Source of the DNA: Porphyrobacter sp. TH134
GTDB taxonomy: Bacteria > Pseudomonadota > Alphaproteobacteria > Sphingomonadales > Sphingomonadaceae
Direction of reading: 5' to 3'
Length of the DNA: 64,000 nt
Assembly (NCBI RefSeq): GCF_002855495.1
Contig: NZ_PKRO01000007.1
Span: 1-64,000 of the forward strand
The notes beneath the pieces were generated by a model. The model searched no databases. It was not told the DNA's origin and saw nothing but the letters and a program-made list of their open reading frames with translations. Below are positions 43,543 through 52,759 of the stretch, in pieces. Position numbers and translations under genes: made by a program. How positions within the stretch are numbered: the stretch's first letter is position 1; each line of letters opens with the position of its first letter.

Positions 43543-44361
43543 CTATTCGCGCCACACACTGATCATTGCGCGGCTGCGCGACGGCCGTAGCGCGAGACGT
43601 GTGCCATCGGCGGCGACGATCCGGTCGTCCTCGGTAAGGCCACCAATCATCACGAGATGGTTGACAAGGCGGATGCCAAGGCGCGTGGCGGCGACGCGAT
43701 CCGCGCTCAAGGGTGGCTCGATCCTGAGCTCTTGCCCGATCCAAAAGCCAAGGCCTGTGCTTTCGATGGCCTGATCGGGTGTCTCGATGAAGGCGGTCAG
43801 CCCCAGTGCGGGAAACGGCCCGCCATCAAGCCAGGCGGCGGTGACAGATTCGAAGAATCGCCGCCCGATGGCTGTCCCCGCTGGCCCCCAGCTCACCGCA
43901 ACCAGATCATCAAACTGGCGCACCAGATCGCAAGCAAGCCCCAGCATCGCGCGCATCAGCGGCATGATATTGCCAGCTGCCGCCAGATGCGGGCCGGGAC
44001 GCAAGGTCACCGCCTCGTGATCGCCGGATGCGGGCATTGCGGGCAGATCGAACCGGTGGCCAAGGGCGGGGAAAGGGCTCGGCATTCCGGGCGCAAACCC
44101 GCTGAGATCAAAGGTCAGCCCGTCGGACAAAAGTTCAAGCCAGTGCTGCTGACTTGGCCACAAGGCTTCCGTGTGTGCGGCGTCATCGGATCCGGGATCG
44201 TGACTGATACACACTGACGGCAGGCGGTCTGCAAACGCCCTGATCGCTTGCCGATCCGGTCGCTTACCTTTCGCAAACAGCAAGTGCAGCTCGGCGTGCT
44301 GAGCGCGCGGCGACTGTGAAATTGTCCAGCCCCCCCTCGTAAGCTGCCCGAACGATGCCAA
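43543..44361 (-). CDS. Hypothetical protein coupled to the AHH nuclease
   Basis: A 272-residue protein of unrecognised family, globular with no membrane segment or signal peptide. It starts at TTG 44361; a stop codon lies four codons upstream in frame and no ATG/GTG occurs near. Visible features are HAELHLLFAKGKRPDRQAIR near residue 22, a repeated Gly/Pro-rich centre, and VSWGPAGTAIGRRFFESVTA near 160. The C-terminal ~50 residues are rich in Arg. Its stop codon touches the AHH start, which suggests a partner or immunity role; this is inference. Confidence 0.6.
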   Translation of the reverse strand: MASFGQLTRGGWTISQSPRAQHAELHLLFAKGKRPDRQAIRAFADRLPSVCISHDPGSDDAAHTEALWPSQQHWLELLSDGLTFDLSGFAPGMPSPFPALGHRFDLPAMPASGDHEAVTLRPGPHLAAAGNIMPLMRAMLGLACDLVRQFDDLVAVSWGPAGTAIGRRFFESVTAAWLDGGPFPALGLTAFIETPDQAIESTGLGFWIGQELRIEPPLSADRVAATRLGIRLVNHLVMIGGLTEDDRIVAADGTRLALRPSRSRAMISVWRE

Positions 44362-44441
44362 ATTTCGTGCTCACATTTGGCGGGTTTGCCGGAACTCGTC
44401 GAGTCCCCAAAGGCGCAACCCGTCCCGTTTTGGAGCAATCG

Positions 44442-44939
44442 TCAGAACAGGCCGAGCCGCAACCCTTCGGCCAGCGCGGCACCGATATCGCGGCATTTTG
44501 CCAACTCTTCAGCGGGAACTTCCTTTGCAGCAGCAATGGCTTCTGGCGACTGCGCGAAAAGGTTGACGATCACCGGATCAGCGACGCGCCGCAGCCGCCA
44601 TCCGGTCACAATCCGGTCGATCTGGCGCTGGGCCCCTTCCCCGTCAGACCCGGCAGCAATCAGGGTTGCATAAGCCCGCCCTTCGATCCGGCCGAGCAGC
44701 GGGTAATAGGCACGGTCAAACATCTCCTTCATCTGTCCGCTCATCGCACCAAGGTTTTCTGGCCCGCAAAAGATATAGCCGTCCGCCGCAAGCAGCATAT
44801 CCGGCGCTGTGTCATGGGCAGCCACCAGCCATGCAGCATCCCCTGCGCCTTCGGCCGCAGCCCGCGCCATCGCTGCGCTCGCGCCGGTGCGGCTGTGCCA
44901 AACAATCAGGAGGCGCGGCCGCGCGGGCATCGGGTTCAT
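44442..44939 (-). CDS. Flavodoxin-like / NAD(P)H-dependent FMN oxidoreductase
   Basis: A 165-residue flavodoxin fold. The FMN-phosphate loop is RLLIVWHSRTGASAAMARAA near residue 7, FCGPENLGAMSGQMKEMFDRAYY is the second FMN loop (quoted part: NLGAMSGQMKEMFD) near 70, and AAGSDGEGAQRQIDRIV is the third near 110. This matches the small WrbA/flavodoxin_2-like proteins. ATG 44939 is chosen; ATG 44930 is an alternative. Its redox partner is unknown. It diverges from recJ. Confidence 0.85.
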   Translation of the reverse strand: MNPMPARPRLLIVWHSRTGASAAMARAAAEGAGDAAWLVAAHDTAPDMLLAADGYIFCGPENLGAMSGQMKEMFDRAYYPLLGRIEGRAYATLIAAGSDGEGAQRQIDRIVTGWRLRRVADPVIVNLFAQSPEAIAAAKEVPAEELAKCRDIGAALAEGLRLGLF

Positions 44940-45023
44940 GGCGCGAGAGGCTGCCGCGCGCGCCTGTCGATTGTCAACACCGCGCACCTGTTGGCTGACA
45001 GGGCTTTGGGCTATCACGCCCGC

Positions 45024-46826
45024 ATGGCCACCCAACCCCTTTCTTCGCCCGGCTTCGCGCCGGTTCTCGGCGTCGCCGTTTCGTTGTCTGGCAAGGCGTG
45101 GCGCTGGCGCGGCGGTAACATGGAGCTGGAGGCGGGCGCGGCGCATGGGCTGGACCATTCGATCATCGACCAACTGCTGTTGACCCGCGGGGTTGCTGCC
45201 GATGATCTGGCGCGCCACGCCCAGCCCACCATCCGCGGCTTTTTGCCCGACCCGTCAATTTTCCGCGACATGGACAGCGCTGCCGAGCGCCTCGGCCAAG
45301 CCGTGCTGAGCGGCGAACGGGTGACGATCTATGGCGACTACGACGTCGACGGCGCCACCAGCGCGGCGCTGCTAGTGGAATTGCTGCGCCAGCTGGGGCT
45401 GGACGCGGGCTATTACATTCCCGACCGGCTGCTCGAAGGCTATGGCCCCTCGGGCGAGGCGCTGGTGCGCCTTGCCGATAGCGGCTCGCAGTTGATCGTC
45501 ACGGTCGATTGCGGGGCTATGGCCTATGAAGCCTTGGGCATGGCGCGGGATGCCGGTGTGGACGTGATCGTGGTCGACCACCACAAATGCGCCGCCGAAC
45601 TTCCGCCGGCCGCTGCGCTAGTCAATCCCAACCGGTTGGACGAAAGCGATCTTGGCGCTGCCCATGGCCATCTGGCAGCAGTGGGGGTGGCTTTTCTGCT
45701 GGGCGTCGCGCTGGTCCGCAGCTTGCGCGCCAAGGGCTGGTTTGGGCCGCATCGCCGCGAGCCCGATCTGATGGGCCTGCTCGATCTTGTGGCGCTCGGT
45801 ACCGTGGCTGATGTCGCTGCCCTCCACGGGCTCAACCGCGCCTTCGTGGCGCAGGGCCTCAAGGTGCTGGCCCGCCGCGACCGGATCGGGATGGCAGCGC
45901 TGATGGATGCAAGCCGCCTGACCCGCGCGCCGCAATGCAGTGACCTGGGCTTTGCGCTCGGCCCGCGCATCAACGCAGGCGGGCGGATCGGCGAATCGAC
46001 CTTGGGCGTCCGGCTGCTGACGACCACCGATCCCGACGAAGCCCGCGCCATTGCCGCCCAGCTTTCCCAGCTGAACGAGGAACGCCGTGCGATCGAAGCC
46101 GAAGTGCAGGAGGCTGCCGAGGCGCAGCTGGCCGGGCAGCACAACATGGCCGTGCAGGTGCTCTCCGGCCATGGCTGGCACCCGGGTGTGATCGGCATTG
46201 TCGCCGGGCGCATCAAGGAGAAGACCGGCAAGCCGGCCGTGGTGATCGCGCTCGACGATGTGCAGGGCAAAGGCTCAGGCCGTTCGATCAGCGGCGTTGA
46301 TCTGGGCGCTGCCATCATCGCCGCGCGCGAGGCAGGGCTGCTGGTTGCAGGCGGCGGGCACGCCATGGCGGCTGGCCTCACGATCGAATCTGCACGCCTT
46401 GCCGATTTTGCCGAGTTCCTCGACACTCGCCTCTCCCGCGATGTCGAGCGCGCGCGCGCGGGCGCAGCGATGCTGCTCGATCTGGCTTTGGCACCGGGCG
46501 GGCTGACCCCTGAACTGGTAGAAACGCTGGAGGCTGCCGGGCCATACGGCGTCGGCTGGCCAGCCCCGCGTATTGCAGTGGGGCCGGTGCGAATCATCAA
46601 GGCCGATATTGTGGGCAAGGATCACCTGCGCATCGTTGCGGCCGGCAATGACGGGCGCAGCTTCAAGGCGATTGCCTTCCGCGCTGCCGAGACAGAGATG
46701 GCGCAGACCTTGCTCCACCGCCATCAGGGCCGCCGGTTCCACCTCGCAGGCCGGGTCAAGCTTGACGACTGGGGCAATCGCCCGGCGGCCGAACTGCATC
46801 TTGAAGACGCCGCCTTTGCCGATTGA
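45024..46826 (+). CDS. recJ: Single-stranded-DNA-specific exonuclease RecJ
   Basis: RecJ degrades single-stranded DNA 5'-3' in recombination and mismatch repair. The 600-residue protein has the DHH-phosphoesterase motifs: TIYGDYDVDGATSAALLVEL near residue 100, IVTVDCGAMAYEAL near 155, the DHH motif VIVVDHHKCAAELPPA near 180, and GPRINAGGRIGESTLGVRL near 310. The DHHA1 segment GGGHAMAAGLTIESA is near 445, and a C-terminal OB domain follows. ATG 45024 is chosen because upstream codons are not RecJ-like. Confidence 0.97.
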   Translation: MATQPLSSPGFAPVLGVAVSLSGKAWRWRGGNMELEAGAAHGLDHSIIDQLLLTRGVAADDLARHAQPTIRGFLPDPSIFRDMDSAAERLGQAVLSGERVTIYGDYDVDGATSAALLVELLRQLGLDAGYYIPDRLLEGYGPSGEALVRLADSGSQLIVTVDCGAMAYEALGMARDAGVDVIVVDHHKCAAELPPAAALVNPNRLDESDLGAAHGHLAAVGVAFLLGVALVRSLRAKGWFGPHRREPDLMGLLDLVALGTVADVAALHGLNRAFVAQGLKVLARRDRIGMAALMDASRLTRAPQCSDLGFALGPRINAGGRIGESTLGVRLLTTTDPDEARAIAAQLSQLNEERRAIEAEVQEAAEAQLAGQHNMAVQVLSGHGWHPGVIGIVAGRIKEKTGKPAVVIALDDVQGKGSGRSISGVDLGAAIIAAREAGLLVAGGGHAMAAGLTIESARLADFAEFLDTRLSRDVERARAGAAMLLDLALAPGGLTPELVETLEAAGPYGVGWPAPRIAVGPVRIIKADIVGKDHLRIVAAGNDGRSFKAIAFRAAETEMAQTLLHRHQGRRFHLAGRVKLDDWGNRPAAELHLEDAAFAD

Positions 46827-46869
46827 GACAGTGCTGATAAAAATTTCTGGGCCGGTTCACGAACGGGGG

Positions 46870-46898
46870 TTGACCGATCCGATTCACCCCCCTAGTTG
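46870..46898 (+). promoter_or_regulatory. Predicted promoter of tRNA-Glu
   Basis: TTGACC (46870-46875), a 17-bp spacer and TAGTTG (46893-46898), about 20 bp before the mature tRNA 5' end. It is the third case of TTGAC-N17-TAG in the window and, being before a tRNA, the most trustworthy. Confidence 0.6.
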
Positions 46899-46918
46899 GC
46901 CGCTCTCGCAATCGCGAC

Positions 46919-46993
46919 GGCCCCTTCGTCTAGCGGTTAGGACGCGGCCCTTTCACGGCTGAAACACGGGTTCGATTCCCGTAGGGGTCACCA
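46919..46993 (+). tRNA. tRNA-Glu (anticodon UUC)
   Basis: The cloverleaf closes fully. The acceptor stem GGCCCCU pairs with AGGGGUC (one G-U), with D-arm CTAGCGGTTAG, anticodon arm CGGCCCTTTCACGGCTG with anticodon TTC, and T-arm ACGGGTTCGATTCCCGT. The discriminator is A and CCA is encoded (46991-46993). A small hairpin CCATC-TTCGC-GATGG directly follows the CCA. Confidence 0.97.
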
Positions 46994-47012
46994 TCTTCGC
47001 GATGGTTGAAAC

Positions 47013-47046
47013 AGGGCGGCAGGCTTCGGCTTTGCTGCCCTTTTTC
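47013..47046 (+). terminator. Probable terminator after tRNA-Glu
   Basis: The GC-rich stem GGCAG...CTGCC (47019-47039, extendable imperfectly by AGGGC/GCCCT) is followed directly by TTTTT. It is 20 bp past the tRNA, the expected place for an intrinsic terminator. Confidence 0.6.
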
Positions 47047-47085
47047 GTTTGCGGTCGCGGCTGTTTTCGTTTGCAGTCGCGGCTG
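47042..47085. repeat. 22-bp tandem duplication upstream of phoR
   Basis: Two adjacent 22-bp units, 47042-47063 and 47064-47085, both starting TTTTCGTTTGC and ending TCGCGGCTG, differ at a single base (G versus A at unit position 12). They lie between the tRNA terminator and phoR. This looks like a recent duplication including the terminator T tract, and may form part of the phoR upstream region. Confidence 0.8.
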
Positions 47086-47128
47086 TCGGCACTTCCCACT
47101 CCCGCTGCTTGGCTGTAATGCGCAGGCC

Positions 47129-48382
47129 ATGGGCAGCAGCCAGAACATCCCTGTGGCCGGCCTGCTGCTTGCGGCAGTGACCTTTCTGGCGATGCTGCTG
47201 CTCGGCACTGAAGCCGTCATCGCTCTGGCGGTGCTGACAGTGTGGGTCGGCTCGCTCCTCGTGGCAGCCGGACGCCCCCCAGAACCCCCAAAAGCCAAGG
47301 TCAAGCAGCGCCTGACGCTCGAATCGATCCGCGATCTGATCGAAAGCACCTCAACGCCGATGGTCCTGACTGAGCGTAACACCATCGCCATCGCCAATCA
47401 TGCCGCGCGCAAGATGCTGGGGCCGCACATTATCGGCCAGGACACGCGCGTTGCGCTGCGCCAGCCAGAGGCCATCTCGCTGCTCAATACGGGCAATCAG
47501 GGTGAGGCCATCGTTCGCGGCCTCGCGCGGCGCGGCGATATCTGGCAAATCAACCGCCAGATGATCGATGAACGTCTGGCGCTGCTCGAATTCATCAACC
47601 AGACGGCCGAGGCCGACATCAGCCGGGCGCATACCGACTTCGTCGCGAATGCCAGCCATGAATTGCGCACGCCGCTCGCGGCAATTCTCGGCTATGTCGA
47701 AACGCTGCAAGAAGGGGACGGCAAGCTGGACACGCCGACCGCGCAGAAGTTTCTCGGCATTATCGAGCGCGAGGCGCAGCGCCTGCAAGCGCTGGTCAGC
47801 GACCTGATGAGCCTGTCACGTGTCGAGGCGGAAAAGCACGATTTGCCCACTGAACGGATCGATCTTGCCTCATTGGTCGAGCGCGCCGCATGCGACGCCG
47901 CCGGGCAGCACCGGATCGAGCGGCTGGCGCTGGACATCACCGCCGAGCCGACCGTCTTGGGCGACCGCCAGCAGCTGGAACAGGTGGTGCGCAATCTGGT
48001 CGACAATGCCTTGAAATACGGCGCCGCCGATGCGCCTGTCAGCGTGGTGCTCGATCTGGTGCAAGGGGATCATGCGCGGATCGCTGTGACCGATCAGGGC
48101 GAAGGCATTGCCCCTGAACAGATCCCGCATCTCACCCGGCGGTTTTATCGCACCGACCCCGGACGCAGCCGTGCCTCGGGCGGAACGGGGCTTGGCCTTG
48201 CCATCGTCAAACATATTGTCGAACGGCATCGCGGGCGGCTCGATATCACCAGCGAGCTTGGCAAGGGCACGCGGGTCGTGGTCCGTCTGCCCTTGGCCGC
48301 GCCCGATTTGGTGTCGGATATTTCCGACAGCGGCCTCCGCGGTGATGCTTTTCCCCAGTCAGAAACGCAACAACTGTCATAG
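47129..48382 (+). CDS. phoR: Phosphate regulon sensor histidine kinase PhoR
   Basis: The membrane sensor kinase that phosphorylates PhoB when phosphate is scarce. 417 residues with two N-terminal membrane helices (~9-27 and ~29-47), a PAS-like region (~65-160), HisKA with the phospho-accepting His177 in FVANASHELRTPLAAILGYV, and HATPase_c: N-box QVVRNLVDNALKYG, G1 DQGEGIAPEQIPHLTRRF and G2 GGTGLGLAIVKHIVERH. ATG 47129 precedes the first membrane helix; upstream codons are open but not conserved-looking. First gene of the phoR-pst-phoUB cluster. Confidence 0.95.
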   Translation: MGSSQNIPVAGLLLAAVTFLAMLLLGTEAVIALAVLTVWVGSLLVAAGRPPEPPKAKVKQRLTLESIRDLIESTSTPMVLTERNTIAIANHAARKMLGPHIIGQDTRVALRQPEAISLLNTGNQGEAIVRGLARRGDIWQINRQMIDERLALLEFINQTAEADISRAHTDFVANASHELRTPLAAILGYVETLQEGDGKLDTPTAQKFLGIIEREAQRLQALVSDLMSLSRVEAEKHDLPTERIDLASLVERAACDAAGQHRIERLALDITAEPTVLGDRQQLEQVVRNLVDNALKYGAADAPVSVVLDLVQGDHARIAVTDQGEGIAPEQIPHLTRRFYRTDPGRSRASGGTGLGLAIVKHIVERHRGRLDITSELGKGTRVVVRLPLAAPDLVSDISDSGLRGDAFPQSETQQLS

Positions 48383-48391
48383 CAGTGTCTT
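48374..48391 (+). promoter_or_regulatory. Candidate Pho box upstream of pstC
   Basis: CTGTCAT-AGCA-GTGTCTT overlaps the phoR stop codon. The first half is a perfect Pho half-site and the second matches 5 of 7 positions at the right 11-bp spacing. It lies about 120 bp upstream of pstC. The 127-bp gap also contains a 7-bp GCCGCCG/CGGCGGC hairpin. Confidence 0.45.
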
Positions 48392-48509
48392 ATTTCTTCA
48401 ACATGCGCGCTTCATGGCATAGAGGCCGCACCGTGCCGCCGGTCTCCACCAGAGAATCGGCGGCCTGACCGCAAAAGCGCATCTCCTGCAGGGAAACCAG
48501 GTCTCTTTC

Positions 48510-49895
48510 ATGTCGCCGATCACGCTGATCCTGATTGCTTTGGGCCTGGGCTTGCTGGGCTGGTTGGCCGGCCGCGCCAAGGCGTGGAGCTTTGCATCGA
48601 ACGATCCGGCCCTGCGCCCGGCGTCACGTCCGGTCTATCATGCCTGGTATGTTGCCTTGTGGGTGGTGATCCCCGTGCTCGCCTTTGTGGTGGCCTGGTC
48701 AGTGATCGCGCCGCAGCTGGTGCTGCAATCTGTTGTCGCCTCGCCTGCCGCCGAGGGTCTGCCCGCCTTCGGGTTTGAGCGTGACGCCTTTATCGGCGAA
48801 GCGCGCGCGGTCGCACTGGGGCAGGCGCCGGGCGTATTCAATGACGAGGCCGAGCCGCTGATCGCGCCGTTCCGCGATGCCATCAACCGTTACAACACCA
48901 TCGGCGTGCTGGTGACGGTGGTGATCGCGCTCGCAGGCGGCGCGCTCGCGTTCTTGCGTCTGCGCCCGCAATTTGGTGCGCGCACGCGGGTCGAGCGCAC
49001 CGTCATGGTGATTTTGCTTCTGGCATCGATGGTGGCGATCCTCACCACGCTGGGCATCTTTGTCAGCCTCGTGTTTGAAACCGTACGATTTTTCGGGATC
49101 GTTTCTCCGGTCGATTTTCTGTTCGGCACCAAATGGGGGCCGGATACGATGGCCAGTCCGGACGCGGTCGATGCGAGCCGTTATGGCGCCGTCCCGCTGT
49201 TCTGGGGGACGATCTTTATCGGCGCTATCATTGCCATGATTGTGGCGATCCCGCTGGGGCTGATGAGCGCCATCTATCTCACCCAATATGCCGACCCGCG
49301 CGTGCGCACCTGGATCAAGCCGCTGCTTGAACTGCTCGCCGGGGTGCCGACAGTGGTTTATGGCTATTTTGCCGCACTGACCCTCGCCCCCATGATTCGC
49401 GATGCGGCAGTCGCCGTGGGCATCACTAGCGCCTCGACCGAAAGCGCGCTGGCAGCAGGCATCGTGATGGGGGTGATGATCATCCCGTTTGTATCGTCAA
49501 TGGCAGACGATTCGATGGCGGCTGTGCCGGGCGCCATGCGCGATGGCAGCCTGGCAATGGGCGCCACCAAGTCCGAAACCATCCGCCGCGTGCTGTTTCC
49601 TGCCGCCCTGCCCGGCATTGTTGCCGGCGTGATGCTGGCCGTCAGCCGCGCAATTGGCGAGACGATGATTGTGGTGATGGCCGCGTCCCCGGCGGCCAAT
49701 CTGACCGCCAACCCACTTGAACCAATGTCGACCGTCACCGTGCAGATCGTCAAACTGCTGACCGGCGAACAGAGCACCGATCACCCGGCCACCCTCAGCG
49801 CCTATGCGCTCGGATTTGTGCTGTTCATGGTGACGCTCGCGCTCAATTTCATCGCCCTGCGCGTCGTCAAGCGTTTCCGCGAGGCCTACGAATGA
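48510..49895 (+). CDS. pstC: Phosphate ABC transporter permease PstC
   Basis: An inner-membrane subunit of the high-affinity phosphate importer. The 461 residues include an extended N-terminal region with three membrane helices (~3-20, ~50-73, ~125-150) typical of alphaproteobacterial PstC. The MetI-like permease core (~225-455) includes LIAMIVAIPLGLMSAIYLTQY-type helix (AMIVAIPLGLMSAIYLTQY) and the coupling loop DGSLAMGATKSETIRRVLFP. The stop overlaps pstA by 4 nt. Confidence 0.95.
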   Translation: MSPITLILIALGLGLLGWLAGRAKAWSFASNDPALRPASRPVYHAWYVALWVVIPVLAFVVAWSVIAPQLVLQSVVASPAAEGLPAFGFERDAFIGEARAVALGQAPGVFNDEAEPLIAPFRDAINRYNTIGVLVTVVIALAGGALAFLRLRPQFGARTRVERTVMVILLLASMVAILTTLGIFVSLVFETVRFFGIVSPVDFLFGTKWGPDTMASPDAVDASRYGAVPLFWGTIFIGAIIAMIVAIPLGLMSAIYLTQYADPRVRTWIKPLLELLAGVPTVVYGYFAALTLAPMIRDAAVAVGITSASTESALAAGIVMGVMIIPFVSSMADDSMAAVPGAMRDGSLAMGATKSETIRRVLFPAALPGIVAGVMLAVSRAIGETMIVVMAASPAANLTANPLEPMSTVTVQIVKLLTGEQSTDHPATLSAYALGFVLFMVTLALNFIALRVVKRFREAYE

Positions 49896-51175
49896 GCAGT
49901 TCCGCCCTTCCCCACACCGATGATACGCCGCAGGCGATTGGCCCGACCCGGACGCCCAGCTTCGAGCGTCGCCTCGCCAAGCGTTACCGGGCAGAGCGCA
50001 ATTTCCGCCGCATCGGCATGAGCACCGTGATTTTCTCCGTCGCGGTGCTGGTGTTCCTGCTCAGCAACATGCTGCTGAACGGCATCGCCGGTTTCCAGCG
50101 CGCCGAGCTTGAAGTCACCATCGATTTTCCCGCCAGCGGGGTCACCGGCGATGCGGTGTCACTGACCGCACCCAGCGCGATGCAGACGCTCGAAATGCAG
50201 GGCCTGCCCGATGTCGTGAACTTCTTTGCCGAAGAGCAATTGGGCAAGGACGCGGCCACACAGATTTCGCCTGACGGATGGCGCGATGTCGCCGCTGCGC
50301 TGGCTGACAATCCCGATCTGATCACCCGCAGCCAGACGTTCTATTTGCCCACGACCTCGGCGCTTGCGGCAGGCCTTGAAGGCGAAGGCGCGCCCGAGAT
50401 GCAGGCGCTCGCCCAGCAATTGGCGGACAAGGGCAAGCTCGCGCGCAACTGGGACTGGGGCTTTCTCAGCCGTTCAGATGCCACCAACCCGCAGGCGGTT
50501 GGCATCTGGGGTGCGCTCAAGGGTTCGATGCTGACCATGCTGGTCACGCTGGTGCTGGCCTTCCCCATCGGTGTGCTGTCAGCGCTCTATCTTGAGGAAT
50601 ATGCGCCGCGTGGCCGCTGGACCGACATCATCGAAGTGTCGATCAGCAACCTTGCGGCCGTGCCTTCGATCATTTTCGGCCTGCTGGGGCTGGCAGTGTT
50701 TCTCGCCCTGTTTCCCGGCCTGAGATCCGCGCCGCTGATTGGCGGGATGACCCTCGCACTGATGACCATGCCGGTTATCGTGATTTCGGGGCGTAATGCG
50801 ATCAAGGCCGTGCCGCCGTCGATCCGCGACGGCGCTCTCGCCATCGGAGCATCGCCGGTGCAGGTGGTGTTCCACCACGTCTTGCCGCTCGCGCTGCCGG
50901 GCATGCTGACCGGAACCATCATCGGCATGGCGCGCGCGCTGGGCGAAACCGCGCCGCTGCTGCTGATCGGCATGCGCATCTTCGTCGCCACGCCGCCGGA
51001 AGGTTTTGCGTCGCCCGCCACCGTTCTGCCGATGCAGATCTTCCTGTGGTCGGATGAAATCGACCGCGGCTTTGTGGAACGCACCAGCGCGGCTATCATC
51101 GTGCTGCTGGTGTTCCTGCTCACGATGAACGGCCTTGCCATCTACCTCCGCAACAAATTCGAGAAACGCTGGTGA
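49892..51175 (+). CDS. pstA: Phosphate ABC transporter permease PstA
   Basis: The second permease subunit. The 427 residues consist of an N-terminal DUF3333-type region (~1-200) with one membrane helix ([20 protein letters not shown]) and a periplasmic segment, then the MetI-like core (~210-420). The core's coupling loop is [23 protein letters not shown] overlaps pstC (ATGA) and its stop overlaps the pstB GTG, so the three genes are tightly coupled. Confidence 0.95.
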   Translation: MSSSALPHTDDTPQAIGPTRTPSFERRLAKRYRAERNFRRIGMSTVIFSVAVLVFLLSNMLLNGIAGFQRAELEVTIDFPASGVTGDAVSLTAPSAMQTLEMQGLPDVVNFFAEEQLGKDAATQISPDGWRDVAAALADNPDLITRSQTFYLPTTSALAAGLEGEGAPEMQALAQQLADKGKLARNWDWGFLSRSDATNPQAVGIWGALKGSMLTMLVTLVLAFPIGVLSALYLEEYAPRGRWTDIIEVSISNLAAVPSIIFGLLGLAVFLALFPGLRSAPLIGGMTLALMTMPVIVISGRNAIKAVPPSIRDGALAIGASPVQVVFHHVLPLALPGMLTGTIIGMARALGETAPLLLIGMRIFVATPPEGFASPATVLPMQIFLWSDEIDRGFVERTSAAIIVLLVFLLTMNGLAIYLRNKFEKRW

Positions 51176-51960
51176 CTGTAATCCATCCCAACATGACTGA
51201 CGAAAGCGCGAAGATCCGTGCGCGCGACGTCTGCGTCTACTACGGCGACAAGAAGGCGATCGACGAGGTCTCCATCGACATCTCGCCCAATTATGTCACC
51301 GCCTTCATCGGCCCGTCGGGCTGCGGGAAATCGACCTTCCTGCGGTGCTTCAACCGCATGAATGACACCATCGGCGCAGCCAAGGTGACGGGCCTGATCG
51401 AGTTGGATGGCGAGGACATCCACGGCAGCCGGATGGACGTGGTCCAATTGCGCGCGCGCGTGGGGATGGTGTTCCAGAAGCCCAACCCCTTCCCCAAGTC
51501 GATTTACGAAAACATCGCCTATGGCCCCAAGATCCACGGGCTCGCCGAAAAGAAGGCCGATCTGGATGTGGTGGTCGAACGTTCGCTGACCCGTGCGGGT
51601 CTGTGGGACGAGGTCAAGGACCGGCTGGACGATTCGGGCACCGCCCTGTCGGGCGGGCAGCAGCAGCGCCTTTGCATCGCGCGCGCGATCGCAGTAGACC
51701 CCGAAGTGATCCTGATGGATGAACCCGCCAGCGCGCTCGATCCGATTGCGACCGCCAAGATCGAGGAACTGATTGATGACCTTTCAGGGCGCTACGCCAT
51801 TGTGATCGTCACGCACTCGATGCAGCAGGCCGCACGTGTCAGCCAGCGCACCGCATTTTTCCACCTCGGCAAGATGGTCGAGTATGGTCCCACCTCGGAA
51901 ATCTTCACCAATCCCATCGAGGAACGGACGAAGGACTATATTACAGGACGTTACGGCTGA
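51172..51960 (+). CDS. pstB: Phosphate ABC transporter ATP-binding protein PstB
   Basis: The ATPase subunit of the Pst importer. 262 residues with Walker [21 protein letters not shown] near residue 43, the signature [20 protein letters not shown] near 160 and Walker [17 protein letters not shown] near 180, then the H-loop [17 protein letters not shown] 51172 overlaps the pstA stop (GTGA); ATG 51193 is an alternative. The pstS binding-protein gene is absent from this window. Confidence 0.97.
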   Translation: MTVIHPNMTDESAKIRARDVCVYYGDKKAIDEVSIDISPNYVTAFIGPSGCGKSTFLRCFNRMNDTIGAAKVTGLIELDGEDIHGSRMDVVQLRARVGMVFQKPNPFPKSIYENIAYGPKIHGLAEKKADLDVVVERSLTRAGLWDEVKDRLDDSGTALSGGQQQRLCIARAIAVDPEVILMDEPASALDPIATAKIEELIDDLSGRYAIVIVTHSMQQAARVSQRTAFFHLGKMVEYGPTSEIFTNPIEERTKDYITGRYG

Positions 51961-52628
51961 TGGCTGAACATACCGTCAAGGCATTCGACGAAGACATCAC
52001 CCGGCTGCGTGGGCTGATCGCGGAGATGGGCGGCCTCGCCGAGGTCGCTATTGCCGAATCGCTCGACGCATTGGTGCGCGGCGATGAAGCGCTGGCCGAA
52101 CAGGTGGTGGCCCGTGACAAGCGCATGGACGCGCTCGAAATGGAGGTCGACAAGCTGGCGGTGCGGATCATCGCTCTGCGCGCCCCGATGGCGGATGACC
52201 TGCGCGAAGTGATCGCCGCCCTGAAAATTGCCGGCGTGCTGGAGCGCATCGGCGATTATTCCAAGAACATCGCCAAGCGCACCGGCATGATCGAAGGCCG
52301 CGCCCGGTTTGAACCGCTGACCCTGCTTCCCACCATGGGCGAGTTGGCAGGCGAAATGGTTCACGACGTGCTGACTGCCTATGCCGCCCGCGACCCTGAT
52401 CTGGCGCGCGAAGTGATCGCGACCGATGCCAAGGTCGATGGCTTCTACAACTCGATCTTCCGCAACCTTGTCAGCTACATGGTGGAAAACCCTTCGACCA
52501 TTTCGAGCGCGGCGCAGTTGCTGTTCGTTGCCCGCAATATCGAACGCATCGGCGACCATGCGACCAACGTGGCCGAAATGGTCCACTTCGCGGCAACGGG
52601 AGCCTATCCGCCTGAAGGTGATCGCTAA
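51960..52628 (+). CDS. phoU: Phosphate-specific transport system accessory protein PhoU
   Basis: PhoU links Pst transport to PhoR and keeps the regulon off when phosphate is plentiful. The 222-residue all-helical protein has two similar three-helix halves, each with an acidic metal-binding helix: DEALAEQVVARDKRMDALEM near residue 42 and DPDLAREVIATDAKVDGFYN near 145. The ending RNIERIGDHATNVAEMVHF is characteristic. ATG overlaps the pstB TGA by one base. Confidence 0.97.
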   Translation: MAEHTVKAFDEDITRLRGLIAEMGGLAEVAIAESLDALVRGDEALAEQVVARDKRMDALEMEVDKLAVRIIALRAPMADDLREVIAALKIAGVLERIGDYSKNIAKRTGMIEGRARFEPLTLLPTMGELAGEMVHDVLTAYAARDPDLAREVIATDAKVDGFYNSIFRNLVSYMVENPSTISSAAQLLFVARNIERIGDHATNVAEMVHFAATGAYPPEGDR

Positions 52629-52759
52629 CCACCGCTCGTGCGGGGGCACATCAGGCGTGGCGCAAAATTTGCCATGGACAGTTTCATCAAATTGTCGCTC
52701 AAGTGACACATAGCGCATGGCACCGCCCGCCGGCGCGGGCTTGAGGAGGCATCAGCTGC

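Noticed and set aside
44355-45023. An N-terminal extension of RecJ of about 220 residues
   Set aside because: The frame is open but overlaps the flavodoxin gene on the other strand and lacks conserved sequence; RecJ starts normally at 45024.
52629-52759. A Pho box upstream of phoB
   Set aside because: Only degenerate TGTC fragments occur in the phoU-phoB gap, without the 11-bp direct-repeat spacing.
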